The notes: generated by a model from the letters alone, not told the origin. A stretch of 49,540 bases of DNA from Paenibacillus sp. A3 (GCF_001399685.1 NZ_JTHN01000014.1:1-49540); one strand, 5' to 3'. Positions 41,205-49,540 are shown, counted from the stretch's first letter. Numbers and translations: made by a program.

Positions 41205-41973
41205 ACGGTCCCGATTCTTCTTCGCCCGGATCATCGCCTTCGGCGTATCCTTCGACAAGGAAGCCTCCGAACGGCTCCAGCAGCTTTTGCACGAAAGCGG
41301 AAAGGGGCTCGGTGCGATCCAGCCGGTAATAGGCTTCAAGCGCTTCGTACAGCTCTTCCGCTTGGGCCGGGTCCGACAGCTTGAGGCTGCGCTGCAGCCA
41401 CTTCCCGTCCCCGATCCAAAAGCCGCCGGTCCGCAGTGCGAATTCGACGAGCATCCCGGCGAGCTTTGCCGTTATGAACAAGCCTTCGGCTCGCGAGGCG
41501 CTGCACTCCAGGTCTGTCAGCGTCTCGCCGATTTCATACCGCGCCCGGTCAAGCTCTTGGATGGACCAGGCCGGAGGACCGGCATCCAGATCGCGTCTGG
41601 CTTCCTCGATGATGGCCGCGACGTGCTCGTGACCGTGCAGCACGATGCCTTCCGAGCACATCCGCAGCAGGGAGGGAATGGCCGATTCCACGGCCTGATC
41701 GAAAAAGTAGCGGTACGCCCCCCGGTTCATTACGAATGCTTCGATGATCCATCCGAAAGCCCGGTATGTTTTGCGGAAAGGCCCGTATTGGGACTCGTCG
41801 AAAACAACGACGTCCAGGTCCGACCCTGGCGTCGCGCCCCCTTGGACGACACTTCCGGCCAGAATGGCCGCTTCGCTTTGCGGAAACCGCATATTTACAA
41901 ACCGCTTTGCGGCTTCAAGGCCCGACAGGCTCATAGTAGGCATCACGCTCGACTTGATAAGATAGTTCAACAT
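41203..41973 (-). CDS. Nucleotidyltransferase-domain protein (Pol beta-type)
   Basis: The 256-residue product begins with a nucleotidyltransferase fold: AGSVVQGGATPGSDLDVVVF near residue 40 has the GSxxxG...SDxD motif, whose two Asp residues bind metal. The remaining ~170 residues are helical and may bind the acceptor (an antibiotic, a protein or RNA); the family is too broad to say. The ATG at 41973 has no clear ribosome site; in-frame ATGs at 41943 and 41934 are alternatives and would still keep the domain. It follows the methyltransferase in the same direction. Confidence 0.8.
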   Translation of the reverse strand: MLNYLIKSSVMPTMSLSGLEAAKRFVNMRFPQSEAAILAGSVVQGGATPGSDLDVVVFDESQYGPFRKTYRAFGWIIEAFVMNRGAYRYFFDQAVESAIPSLLRMCSEGIVLHGHEHVAAIIEEARRDLDAGPPAWSIQELDRARYEIGETLTDLECSASRAEGLFITAKLAGMLVEFALRTGGFWIGDGKWLQRSLKLSDPAQAEELYEALEAYYRLDRTEPLSAFVQKLLEPFGGFLVEGYAEGDDPGEEESGP

Positions 41974-42018
41974 ATGCTCAAGCCGGCCTGAAGTTGCTAC
42001 ATTTCGCCATGACGCTCG

Positions 42019-42741
42019 TCATTTTCGGGCAATGAACAGAGCGTGCTCCAAGTAATCGTGGTTTGCGGCAATCAGATCGTCGTGCGCAAGTGACGTTTGC
42101 CAGACGGATGCATCGAGCACAGCTCCCGGGTCCATGACCTGGTTCATATCGGGGTAGGCAATTTGGTCGTCCGTGATGTGTTGGACAAAAGCGGAGCGGT
42201 CGCAAACGGTGATTTCGGCAAAGCCGGACGCCTGAAGCCGTTCGATCCACTCTTGTTCCGTGAGCAGGGCGTTCAGCTGAAAAAAGCCGGTGACCTCCCG
42301 GTAAGCCTGCTCCGTGATCGAGGGGGTTGCGATCACCTCCCGGTCGTACAGAATGCCTCCGGGCCGGAGCACCCGGCCGTACTCAGCCAATGCCTGCCCG
42401 ATGTCGGAAAAATTCGTAACCGATTCCGCCAGCACGATGTCGAAGGTCGCGGCTTCGAACGGAAGCGCCGTGATGTCTCCTTCCACGAACCTCACGTCAA
42501 GCTGCTCGGCTTCGGCCCGGAGCTTCGCTTTGGCCAGCATGTCGGGACGAAGGTCAAGCCCTATAATGTCAAACCCTTGCTTCGCCAAATAGCAGGTCGT
42601 TCTTCCCGTACCGCATCCGACCTCCAGTACCCGGCTCCCCGCAGGCAGCGGAAAGCGGGAAAGCTGGGACATGGTGGCGGAGAAGCCGCCGGGATGCGCG
42701 CTTCCGACGCCCAGACGGGACAGCATATCCAAATAGTTCAC
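42019..42741 (-). CDS. Class I SAM-dependent methyltransferase
   Basis: This 240-residue methyltransferase has a Rossmann-type SAM site: RVLEVGCGTGRTTCYLA, the acidic LDLRPDML, then GDITALPF and the post-I motif FDIVLAESVTNF, as in small-molecule methyltransferases of the UbiE/type 11 group. The substrate is unknown. I chose GTG 42741, which has AAGGAG 7 nt upstream; codons up to 42777 are open but have no ribosome site. The gene runs leftward and may be co-transcribed with the nucleotidyltransferase, 45 nt downstream. Confidence 0.86.
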   Translation of the reverse strand: MNYLDMLSRLGVGSAHPGGFSATMSQLSRFPLPAGSRVLEVGCGTGRTTCYLAKQGFDIIGLDLRPDMLAKAKLRAEAEQLDVRFVEGDITALPFEAATFDIVLAESVTNFSDIGQALAEYGRVLRPGGILYDREVIATPSITEQAYREVTGFFQLNALLTEQEWIERLQASGFAEITVCDRSAFVQHITDDQIAYPDMNQVMDPGAVLDASVWQTSLAHDDLIAANHDYLEHALFIARK

Positions 42742-42806
42742 CGCACTGCTCCTTCCTCTTCCGAAAATACAGATCACTGTATTGTATGGAAAGGGAGGGC
42801 ATCCAG

Positions 42807-43583
42807 TTATGGATGGATGTCCGGGGTGCGCAACTTTTTTACGGGCTTCATTTTACCGTAGGTCAACAGCTCCGATACGGTAACGAAACGGAAGCCGCGC
42901 TTCTTCAGATCGGGTAAAATTTCTTTGAGCGCATCGGCGGTCTGACCTTTCCCTTCCACGTAATCGTGGAACAGCACGATATCCCCGCTGCGCGCGTGGC
43001 CAAGAACCTTGTTGACGATTTTGTCGACTCCCGGGGTATCCCAGTCCTTCGTATCCTGATGCCAAGACCACATCACGACCGTGTATCCTTCATTCCTCGC
43101 CATATCAATCAGCTTTTCGTTGTAGAACCCGCCGGGCGGCCGGAACAGGCGGCATTTTTGACCGGAGGCTGCGTAGATGATCTCTTCTGCGCGCTGGATA
43201 TCTTGTTTCAGCTTGGTGACCGATCCGTTTCGCTTAAAATACGTATGGCTATACGTATGATTGGCCAGTTCGTGGCCTTCCGCCGCTTCACGCTTCACCA
43301 GCTCCGGGAACCTCTTTACCTTGTTGCCGACAAGGAAAAACGTTGCCTTCGCTTCGTAGAGCTTGAGAAGATCGAGAATTTGCGCGGTATCTTCCGGATC
43401 GGGGCCATCGTCGAACGTAAGCGCAATGACTTTTTCCGCCGTCGGCACTTCCCAGACGACTTCGCCGCGTTGTTCGTAGTAGGCCCTTCCTTTGCGGGGC
43501 GCATCCTCCCCCATAACGGAAGACTGAACCATAAGCAGGCCTACGGCGGCAGCCGCCAATGTAGCCGTAATGATCTTACGAAT
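42807..43583 (-). CDS. Exported polysaccharide deacetylase (NodB domain), probable ATT start
   Basis: A secreted NodB-type enzyme that removes N-acetyl groups from peptidoglycan or chitin-like glycans. Motifs are TFDDGPD (Asp 58/59, catalytic base and metal), HTYSH (His 109/113, metal) and RPPGG (Arg 148); WSWHQDTKDW follows. With the start at 43583 the product has 258 residues and a normal signal peptide (MRKIITATLAAAAVGLLMVQ). The codon there is ATT, 7 nt after a perfect GGAGGG. The first canonical in-frame start, TTG 43559, is 31 nt from that site and removes the basic N-terminus. A TATAAT on the minus strand at 43638-43643 is a candidate -10. Confidence 0.85.
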   Translation of the reverse strand: MRKIITATLAAAAVGLLMVQSSVMGEDAPRKGRAYYEQRGEVVWEVPTAEKVIALTFDDGPDPEDTAQILDLLKLYEAKATFFLVGNKVKRFPELVKREAAEGHELANHTYSHTYFKRNGSVTKLKQDIQRAEEIIYAASGQKCRLFRPPGGFYNEKLIDMARNEGYTVVMWSWHQDTKDWDTPGVDKIVNKVLGHARSGDIVLFHDYVEGKGQTADALKEILPDLKKRGFRFVTVSELLTYGKMKPVKKLRTPDIHP

Positions 43584-43734
43584 GTCCGATCCCTCCTGAA
43601 CGCAAATGTTAGATTTAGGATGACCTGTCCGGTGAGCATTATAACGATCTTCCGTTTCTACCTTTTTCCTTGTGTGAAAATGCCATCAAACCGGCAAGCT
43701 AATGACATATCCTTTGAAGGTACGGAGGAAACGT

Positions 43735-44865
43735 ATGAAAAAAGGGGTTCTGATCTTGGCGGCGGCTGCGGTTTGCATCGGTCTCGGGTCGTTGCCCGTC
43801 CGCGCGGGGGCGCCTGCCGCTCCGGCCAAGCTCACCTTCGTCGTACAGGCTTCGCCCGAATCGGCTATGCGCAGCGAGCTGGCGGTCCGATCGCCCAAGC
43901 TGCTCAAGAAGCTGCTGCCGGATAAAGTGCGGCCTGTGCAGCAGGTGCCGCTTACGGATATATATGCGGTGCTGGAGAAGCAAGGAGCGGCAGTCCGGTA
44001 TGCGATCGACGCGCATGGCACCTGGTATGATACGCAGCATATGCAGTCGCTGGAGCTGCCCCAGGTCCTAAAAGATCGGCTTCACGGATATGCCGAAGCG
44101 GTCCGTGCCGCCCATTACGGCCAATTGGCCTCGTGGGAGGAAGCGCGAAAAACGGTTGCCATGAAAGCGGTATGCCGGATCGTCGACTTGGAGACGGGGC
44201 TCGCCTTTCAAGCACAGCGCCGCGCCGGCAGCAGCCATGCGGATATGCAGCCGCTGACCAAAGCGGATACTGCGATAATGAAAGAGATCTATAAAGGCGC
44301 TTGGAGCTGGAGACGGAGAGCCGTACTGGTCGAAAAGGACGGGCGGTCGTTTGCCGCTTCAATGCACGGGATGCCGCATGGCGGCGACGGCATTCCCGGA
44401 AACGGGTTTTCAGGACATTTTTGCGTCCATTTTCTCGGGAGCACGATCCATCGCTCCAAAAATGTCGACCCCGACCATCAATGGATGGTCTACAAAGCGG
44501 CCGGCCGTCTGGAGGAAGGCTTCAGGCTTGCTTCGCCTTATGCCGTGGCGGACAGCTTCCTGATCGCGATCAATCAACAGGACCCGCAGCTGCTAAGATA
44601 CGCTTTCGGCGAAACGGCGCACCCTCAGCTGGACCACTATATAAGTGATATAGGCAAGATCAAGGCGATCCGCCGAATCCGTCCGTTCCGCGAGCAGGAT
44701 ACAAGCGGTCGGCTCGGACTGGAGCTGCCCGTCGATGTGACGGTCCATGAGGTCGGCCGTCGACCGAAAAAGCAGAAGCTTACCTTTCACCTGAAACGCA
44801 GTGACGACAGCGCCAGATGGGTCATCGAGCGTGTCGAACCTCCTTTTTTTCCTCCGGCCAAATAA
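43735..44865 (+). CDS. Exported protein with HFLGSxxH motif
   Basis: A 376-residue secreted protein: KKGVLILAAAAVCIGLGSLPVRAG is a signal peptide (cleavage near residue 24). The middle region has SGHFCVHFLGSTIHRSKNVDPDHQ in sense (about 234-257), a His/Cys-rich motif I associate with secreted Firmicutes proteins near peptidoglycan-binding domains; its biochemical role is unclear to me. The C-terminal ~110 residues look like a small alpha/beta domain (VADSFLIAINQQDPQLLRYAF...). GGAGG lies 6 nt before ATG 43735. It is divergent from the deacetylase, which suggests that both act on the cell wall or spore. Confidence 0.72.
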   Translation: MKKGVLILAAAAVCIGLGSLPVRAGAPAAPAKLTFVVQASPESAMRSELAVRSPKLLKKLLPDKVRPVQQVPLTDIYAVLEKQGAAVRYAIDAHGTWYDTQHMQSLELPQVLKDRLHGYAEAVRAAHYGQLASWEEARKTVAMKAVCRIVDLETGLAFQAQRRAGSSHADMQPLTKADTAIMKEIYKGAWSWRRRAVLVEKDGRSFAASMHGMPHGGDGIPGNGFSGHFCVHFLGSTIHRSKNVDPDHQWMVYKAAGRLEEGFRLASPYAVADSFLIAINQQDPQLLRYAFGETAHPQLDHYISDIGKIKAIRRIRPFREQDTSGRLGLELPVDVTVHEVGRRPKKQKLTFHLKRSDDSARWVIERVEPPFFPPAK

Positions 44866-44869
44866 GTCC

Positions 44870-44917
44870 GCCCCGTCCTTCGCGCACTCACCTGCGTGAT
44901 GCGGCGGGGCTTTTTTA
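44870..44917 (+). terminator. Terminator after the exported-protein gene
   Basis: CCCCG and CGGGG with further inner pairs (CGCGCAC/GCGTG) precede six T. Confidence 0.75.
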
Positions 44918-44918
44918 T

Positions 44919-44948
44919 GCATAAAACGCAGGGTTTTCAGGAATAATC
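44919..44948 (+). promoter_or_regulatory. Candidate sigma-G promoter of the ger operon
   Basis: GCATA at 44919-44923, an 18-nt spacer and AATAATC resemble sigma-G (GYATR-18-CATNHTA) with mismatches in the -10. The -35 overlaps the end of the preceding terminator. Confidence 0.35.
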
Positions 44949-44994
44949 TGCTACATAGCAGTGGTTCGGATCGATCAGGGGAGGAGGAACTGCC

Positions 44995-46569
44995 ATGCTG
45001 CGGTTTTTGTTCCGCCAGCGGCTTCGGAAGCAGCAGACTGCCGGCGAGACTCCACAAGAACCGATAGCCCGTTTGACGGAATCGGTCACGCATAACGTAT
45101 CCATGATCAAAGAGCTGCTGGGTTCTCCCAATGACCTGATCATCCGCGAATTCAGGGTCGGGCCGCACAAGCATCTCTGCTCGTTAATTTCCATCGACGG
45201 CTTGACTAATGCCGATCTGTTGGACGAAGAGGTGCTCCGGGTGCTGCTATCGGGAAGATGGCTGGAGACCCATGCGGTCCCCAGCGAAGGCAGCGCCTTG
45301 CTTGACCTGCTGCAAAAAGAGATTTTATCGGTAAACAGCATCGATCGGGTAGATTCTCTGGACCAAACGATGCTCGGCGTGTTATCCGGGATTGCGGCGC
45401 TCCTGGTGGACGGTTCGTCGGACGCGCTGCTGATCTGCAGCCAGCGTTGGCAGGAACGCCCGGTGGAAGAGCCCCAAACGGAGGCGCTTATTCGGGGGCC
45501 AAGGGACGGCTTCACGGAAAATTTGCGGACCAATACGGCGTTGGTGCGCCGCCGGCTCCGCGATCCGCATCTGCGCTACATCTCCTTCCGCATCGGGCGC
45601 AGATCGAGGAAGGAGGTTGTCCTTGCTTATATCGACGGCATCGCTCATCCCGAACTGGTAGCGGAAGCGAAGCGGCGACTAGGCACGATCGATATGGATG
45701 AGGCGGAAGGTTCCGGCTATATCGAACAGTGGATGATGGACAGCTTTCTTACCCCGTTTCCGCTGATTCACAGCACGGAACGGCCGGATAAAACGGCTTC
45801 GGCGCTTCTGCAAGGAAAGATTGCTCTGCTGGTCGACGGGGCGCCGTTTACGCTCCTTATGCCGGTTACTATCGGTTCGATGTTTCAATCGCCGGAAGAT
45901 TATTATCATCATTGGCTCATTTCTTCGTTAATGCGGCTTTTGCGCACGGTTTCCGCTTTTTTGGCGACATTTCTTCCTGCGCTGTATATTGCGCTCGTCG
46001 AATATCATCAAGGGATGATCCCGTCCAAGCTTGCTTTTTCGATCGCAGGCTCACGCGAAGGCGTGCCGTTTCCGGCCGTTGTCGAGGCGCTGCTGATGGA
46101 AGTGACGCTGGAAGTGCTCCGTGAAGCGGGCATCCGGCTGCCCAAGCCCATCGGACAAACGATCGGCATCGTCGGCGGGCTTGTGATCGGGGAAGCGGCG
46201 GTGGCGGCGGGAATCGTTAGCCCGATCATGGTTATTGTCGTTGCCATTACGGCCATTTCTTCGTTTTCGCTGCCGTCCTATTCGTTTGCGATCTCGCTTC
46301 GCATGCTGCGGTTTCTGATCATGCTGGCAGCGTCCATATTCGGCCTGTACGGGATCGTGCTCGTGTATATCATGATCAACATCCATATCGTGAACCTCAA
46401 GAGCTTCGGCGTTCCGTTTACCGTACCGTTCGCGCCGTTCTTTTGGAACGATTGGAAGGATCTGATCCTGCGCGCGCCGGTGACGGTTCTCGAAAAACGG
46501 CCGCAGCTCATGCAGACGCTGGACAAGGTGCGGATGAACAAAAAGGATGGATCGAAGGGACAGGGATAA
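44995..46569 (+). CDS. Spore germinant receptor A subunit (GerA family)
   Basis: A 524-residue GerAA-type subunit. The N-terminal ~270 residues form the soluble ligand-binding half; the family signature RLRDPHLRYISFRIGRRS lies at ~185, then YIDGIAHPELV. The C-terminal half has about five membrane helices (LLRTVSAFLATFLPALYIALVEYH near 315 onward, with the conserved KLAFSIAGSREGVPFP). It forms the germinant-sensing ion channel in the spore inner membrane. GGGGAGGAGGA precedes ATG 44995. It is the first of four genes of a ger operon. Confidence 0.93.
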   Translation: MLRFLFRQRLRKQQTAGETPQEPIARLTESVTHNVSMIKELLGSPNDLIIREFRVGPHKHLCSLISIDGLTNADLLDEEVLRVLLSGRWLETHAVPSEGSALLDLLQKEILSVNSIDRVDSLDQTMLGVLSGIAALLVDGSSDALLICSQRWQERPVEEPQTEALIRGPRDGFTENLRTNTALVRRRLRDPHLRYISFRIGRRSRKEVVLAYIDGIAHPELVAEAKRRLGTIDMDEAEGSGYIEQWMMDSFLTPFPLIHSTERPDKTASALLQGKIALLVDGAPFTLLMPVTIGSMFQSPEDYYHHWLISSLMRLLRTVSAFLATFLPALYIALVEYHQGMIPSKLAFSIAGSREGVPFPAVVEALLMEVTLEVLREAGIRLPKPIGQTIGIVGGLVIGEAAVAAGIVSPIMVIVVAITAISSFSLPSYSFAISLRMLRFLIMLAASIFGLYGIVLVYIMINIHIVNLKSFGVPFTVPFAPFFWNDWKDLILRAPVTVLEKRPQLMQTLDKVRMNKKDGSKGQG

Positions 46570-46609
46570 AAAAGCAGAAGACAACTTAGACGGAAACGGA
46601 GGGCTTCAC

Positions 46610-47716
46610 GTGAGAAGGTTCGAATACGGCGATGATGAGATTAACGGTACGGAACTGCTGTTTTCCGTTGCTTCGATGATTCTCGGCCTCGGCGTATTGA
46701 CGCTGCCGCGCGGCATCGCTAAAGTGGTGCCTTCGTCGGACGGCTGGATTGCCATTGTGATTGCCGGCCTATTGAGCATGGTCTTTACGTGGGTTTTGGC
46801 GAAGCTGGCGATTCGCTTTCCCAAGCAGCCGTTCACCGAGTTTGCGCCCCGCATTGTCGGGAAACCGCTGGCTGCCGTCTTCTCCGTATTCTTTTTCATC
46901 GCGTTTGCCATGTTCTCCAGCTATGAGGTGCGGGGGGCGGCGGAGGTCGCTAAAGAATATTTATTTACACGTACGCCGGTCGAAGTTATCGGCCTCATTT
47001 TTTTTCTGGTTGTCATTTATGCGGCGTCCGGGTCGCGGGTAGGGATCGTGCGTCTGAATTTGCTGTTTCTTCCCTTCGTCATCGTCGTTTTTGTGCTGGT
47101 GCTAGTGATGAACGCCGGTTTTTTCGAATTCGAGCAGCTGAAGCCCATAGGGATCAGTGGGTGGAAACAAATGGGCATAGGCACCAAGGAAAGCTTGTTT
47201 TCGTTTTTGGGTTTTGAATCTGTCGTTTTTTATGCCGCTTTAATGAACCGGCCTAAGGATACGGTCAAGGCCGCCGTCATCGGCATCTCCATACCGCTTA
47301 TCCTTTATACGGCATTGTTCATCGTGACGATAGGCGTCTTCTCGGCCAAGGCTACTGCGGAGCTGCAGTATCCGGCGGTGGAGCTGGCCAAAGAAATCGA
47401 GGTACCCGGGGCGATTCTCGAACGGTTCGAATCGTTTTTTTTTACGATTTGGTTAATGACGATCTTTAATTCCGCTACGATGACGCTTGACATTTGCATT
47501 TGGATCGCAGGCACTTTTTTTCGCCGGTCAAGCAAACGGACGGTAGCCTTCGCTTTGGCTCCGATCATTTATTTAGCTGGTTATTTGCCGAAGGATTTAA
47601 CGCAGCTCGCCGCCTACGGGCGGTTGTTCAGCTATGTCGATGTGTTCGTCGGTATTTTGATCCCTTCGCTGCTGCTTGCGATTGCCAAGCTTCGGGGGGT
47701 ATCGGGGCATGCTTAA
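46610..47716 (+). CDS. Spore germination permease-like B subunit (GerB family)
   Basis: A 368-residue protein with ten membrane helices, belonging to the spore-germination branch of the APC superfamily. Conserved starts such as EINGTELLFSVASMILGLGVLTLPR match GerAB-type subunits that bind amino acid or nucleoside germinants in a transporter-like pocket. GTG 46610 follows GGAGGG at 6 nt; an in-frame ATG at 46547 lies inside the upstream gene and has no site. The stop overlaps the C subunit start by 8 nt (ATGCTTAA). Confidence 0.92.
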   Translation: MRRFEYGDDEINGTELLFSVASMILGLGVLTLPRGIAKVVPSSDGWIAIVIAGLLSMVFTWVLAKLAIRFPKQPFTEFAPRIVGKPLAAVFSVFFFIAFAMFSSYEVRGAAEVAKEYLFTRTPVEVIGLIFFLVVIYAASGSRVGIVRLNLLFLPFVIVVFVLVLVMNAGFFEFEQLKPIGISGWKQMGIGTKESLFSFLGFESVVFYAALMNRPKDTVKAAVIGISIPLILYTALFIVTIGVFSAKATAELQYPAVELAKEIEVPGAILERFESFFFTIWLMTIFNSATMTLDICIWIAGTFFRRSSKRTVAFALAPIIYLAGYLPKDLTQLAAYGRLFSYVDVFVGILIPSLLLAIAKLRGVSGHA

Positions 47717-48932
47717 AACGCCGGTTTCCGTTTTGTTCACACTGGTTCTTCTGGTACTGACGGCCGGGTGCTGGGATCGTGTCGAAATCGACGAGCGTGG
47801 CTTTGTGATCGGTGTTGCGATTGATGTTCCAAGGACGTCCCATAACCCAGAGCAAAGAAAAGCGGGGGTGGAGAAAAAGCTGCGAGGCAAGGCGCGATAC
47901 GTGGTAACGTATCAATTCGTCGTACCCAGCAAGCTGCAGAGCGCCGGCGGTTCGAAAAGTTCGGCCTCGGGCCAAGCTTATTTGAACTTAACGTCGGAAG
48001 GAGACACGTTGTTCGATATCGACAAGCAGCTTGCGGGACGAGCGAGCCGCTTTCCGTACTACGAGCATTTAAAAGTGATCGCGATCTCGGATAAGGTTGC
48101 GGGGAACGACCATGAATTCGCCCGCGTGCTGGATTTTTTTCTGCGCGAGTCCGAGATGCGCCGCAGCGCCAAGGTATTCGTCACGGCAGGCGAAGCCCGG
48201 AGCATATTGAATGTCGAACCCAGCAACGAGAAGCTGCCGGTCATGTACATCAATTCCGTATCGGAGAATAGTGTAAAGAACGCCAGTATTTTACCGGAAA
48301 CCAAGCTGGGGGACATTCATGAGCAATTGCTCAGTCAACGAAGCTTTGTCGTGCAGCGGATGATGAGCGCAGAGGACAGGCACGAGGTGAAGCTCGAAGG
48401 GGCAGCGGTAATCCGTGGAGAAAACTCGCAGATGGTCGGGGTGCTTGGACCGGAAGAGACGGAAGGCTTGAACCTGCTCACCGGCAAATTTCGGACGGGA
48501 AATGTGAAAGCCGAAGTGAAAAAGAAGTTGGTCGTATGCGATCTCACGATGAAGAAGAGAACTATCGCCGCCGACGTCAGCGACCCGCAGCACATCCGTT
48601 TTACAATCCGTATCGAAGCGGAGGGCGCCATAGGCGAAAGCTACGCGCAGTCGCTCGATTTATTCAAAAGAAAATCGGTGGATATGGTAGAGCAGGCGGC
48701 AGAGCGGGAGATCGTCCGGATGACGAAGGCGACGGTCCGCAAGCTGCAGCGCGATTTTCAGGCGGATGTGATTGGGCTCGGCGCCAACTTGCAGCAGAAT
48801 CATTACAAATTATGGAAACAGATCGGCGATCATTGGGAAAAAGGGCAGCGCTACTTTACGCAATGCGAAATCCGAGTGGAGCCTCGTGTCATTATTCGCC
48901 GGACCGGAACGGTAGACCATTCGAACCGATAG
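47709..48932 (+). CDS. Ger(x)C family germination lipoprotein
   Basis: This 407-residue lipoprotein has a signal peptide ending in LTAGC (lipid on Cys ~21), then CWDRVEIDERGFVIGVAID, the classic start of GerAC-type C subunits. The alpha/beta middle and C-terminal parts (NLQQNHYKLWKQIGDHWE) also match the family. It anchors on the outer face of the spore inner membrane and is needed to assemble the receptor with the A and B subunits. The overlap with the B subunit gene suggests stoichiometric production. Confidence 0.92.
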   Translation: MLKTPVSVLFTLVLLVLTAGCWDRVEIDERGFVIGVAIDVPRTSHNPEQRKAGVEKKLRGKARYVVTYQFVVPSKLQSAGGSKSSASGQAYLNLTSEGDTLFDIDKQLAGRASRFPYYEHLKVIAISDKVAGNDHEFARVLDFFLRESEMRRSAKVFVTAGEARSILNVEPSNEKLPVMYINSVSENSVKNASILPETKLGDIHEQLLSQRSFVVQRMMSAEDRHEVKLEGAAVIRGENSQMVGVLGPEETEGLNLLTGKFRTGNVKAEVKKKLVVCDLTMKKRTIAADVSDPQHIRFTIRIEAEGAIGESYAQSLDLFKRKSVDMVEQAAEREIVRMTKATVRKLQRDFQADVIGLGANLQQNHYKLWKQIGDHWEKGQRYFTQCEIRVEPRVIIRRTGTVDHSNR

Positions 48933-48943
48933 GAGACGATTGC

Positions 48944-49108
48944 ATGATTCAACTTGTAAAGGAATATTCGCCGTCGGGCTCGATTTGGCTGTGCGCATTT
49001 TTGTCTTGGGCCATCCCTTACACCGTTTACCGGCTTAACCGCAAGCTGCACGAGATTGCCGATCCGCCCTGGAAGAAGGAGGAACAGGAGGGAAAGGAGC
49101 GGACGTGA
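48944..49108 (+). CDS. 54-residue membrane peptide at the end of the ger operon
   Basis: ATG 48944 follows AGGAGACG. The product has one hydrophobic segment (SGSIWLCAFLSWAIPYTVY, ~11-29), then a basic/acidic tail (RKLHEIADPPWKKEEQEGK). It begins 11 nt after the C subunit stop. Some ger operons carry small membrane D subunits that modulate the receptor; this one is shorter and has one helix instead of two, so the equivalence is an inference. Confidence 0.68.
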   Translation: MIQLVKEYSPSGSIWLCAFLSWAIPYTVYRLNRKLHEIADPPWKKEEQEGKERT

Positions 49109-49140
49109 TCAAGTCTTCGGCGGTTCGACCGTCAAGATGT

Positions 49141-49169
49141 CAAAAAGCCCTGTGCGCAGCACGGGGCTT
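49141..49169 (-). terminator. Terminator of the leftward gene at the right edge
   Basis: On the minus strand AAGCCCCGTGC-TGC-GCACAGGGCTT forms a stem with one mismatch-like wobble and is followed by TTTTTG. It also faces the end of the ger operon at 49108, so it could end both. The gap 49109-49239 otherwise shows nothing. Confidence 0.75.
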
Positions 49170-49239
49170 GAGAAAGCTAGCATAACGGCCGTTTGCCTTT
49201 TTTCGCGGACAAGCTCGGCTTTATTCGACGCTGCCGACG

Positions 49240-49540
49240 TCACCGGTAGCAATAAAATTGTTGAACCCGGTCCAAATCGAGACCGAAGTATACCCAGTAG
49301 CCGAAAGGACCGTATCCGAACCAGCGGTATCCGGCGATGGAATTGCGGCCGACGAACGTTAGGAAGATCCAGTACTGCTGACCGTTCGTTTGCCAGATGT
49401 ACACATACTGAAACCGGCAACGCCGGATGCCGCCCGGATCGATAGCAAATGCCTGAGGCATTTGAGGAGGCGTAAATGACGGCGGCGGGGACAAGGGAGC
49501 GCCCCCGGGTCCGGTTGGAGCGCCTCCGGGCCCACCGGGG
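49240..49540 (-). CDS. Partial gene: Gly/Pro-rich N-terminus with aromatic C-terminal domain
   Basis: The frame is open to the right edge, so the N-terminus is missing. The visible N-terminal part is collagen-like (PGGPGGAPTGPGGAP), and the C-terminal ~75 residues are rich in Trp, Tyr and Phe (IRRCRFQYVYIWQ, FVGRNSIAGYRWFGYGPFGYW, FGLDL). I recall short proteins with this aromatic module (IWxxxGxxxWxFxTFVGRxSIAGYRW) as common in Bacillus and Paenibacillus, where they have no assigned function; a spore or surface role is plausible but unproven. Translation seems to start beyond the window; a TTG at 49494 lacks a ribosome site. Confidence 0.72.
   Translation of the reverse strand, partial: PGGPGGAPTGPGGAPLSPPPSFTPPQMPQAFAIDPGGIRRCRFQYVYIWQTNGQQYWIFLTFVGRNSIAGYRWFGYGPFGYWVYFGLDLDRVQQFYCYR

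Overview
The window comes from a GC-rich, endospore-forming Bacillota, most likely Paenibacillus or a close relative in Paenibacillaceae. The grounds are a complete GerA/GerB/GerC-type germination operon, a SpoVB-family flippase, a PAS-rich cytosolic kinase behind a sigma-H-like promoter, a CcdC homologue and strong AGGAGG-type ribosome binding sites. I see no rRNA, tRNA, CRISPR array, transposase or prophage gene.

Layout. Positions 1-900 hold a structured repeat, a terminator and an HNH nuclease gene. Positions 1000-9300 hold a YihY membrane protein, then a leftward operon of a giant Ca2+-type P-type ATPase (dead N-terminal half, intact C-terminal half) with a DUF5132-like protein and two tandem small paralogues. 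Divergent from it are two tiny membrane-type genes, followed by a phosphotransferase. Positions 9443-27152 form the centrepiece: a divergent cluster of eleven genes encoding a tubulin-like GTPase, two membrane vWA proteins, a zinc-finger P-loop GTPase resembling double-GTPases, a GAP1-like protein, a large coiled-coil protein, a GNAT acetyltransferase, a beta-rich protein and three membrane-anchored proteins on the opposite strand. It looks like one membrane-associated, nucleotide-driven machine. Individual families are known, but I know of no characterised function for this combination.

Positions 27200-33700 are accessory or housekeeping: SpoVB-like flippase, secreted amidase, AraC regulator beside a sugar isomerase and Gfo/Idh dehydrogenase, and CcdC. 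Positions 33800-38760 carry a complete nucleoside ABC importer (nupNOPQ type) with its own promoter. Positions 38770-49108 are partly sporulation-related: four-PAS histidine kinase, nucleotidyltransferase, methyltransferase, polysaccharide deacetylase with an apparent ATT start, an exported protein, and a ger operon ending in a 54-residue membrane peptide. The right edge cuts a leftward gene with a Gly/Pro-rich N-terminal part.

Two signals stand out. One is the tubulin/vWA/GTPase/GAP1 cluster. The other is a pair of ~110-160 bp elements (22-132 and 17968-18127) that share a three-stem fold supported by compensatory base changes; the second copy sits inside the cluster, between the tubulin gene and the following gene.
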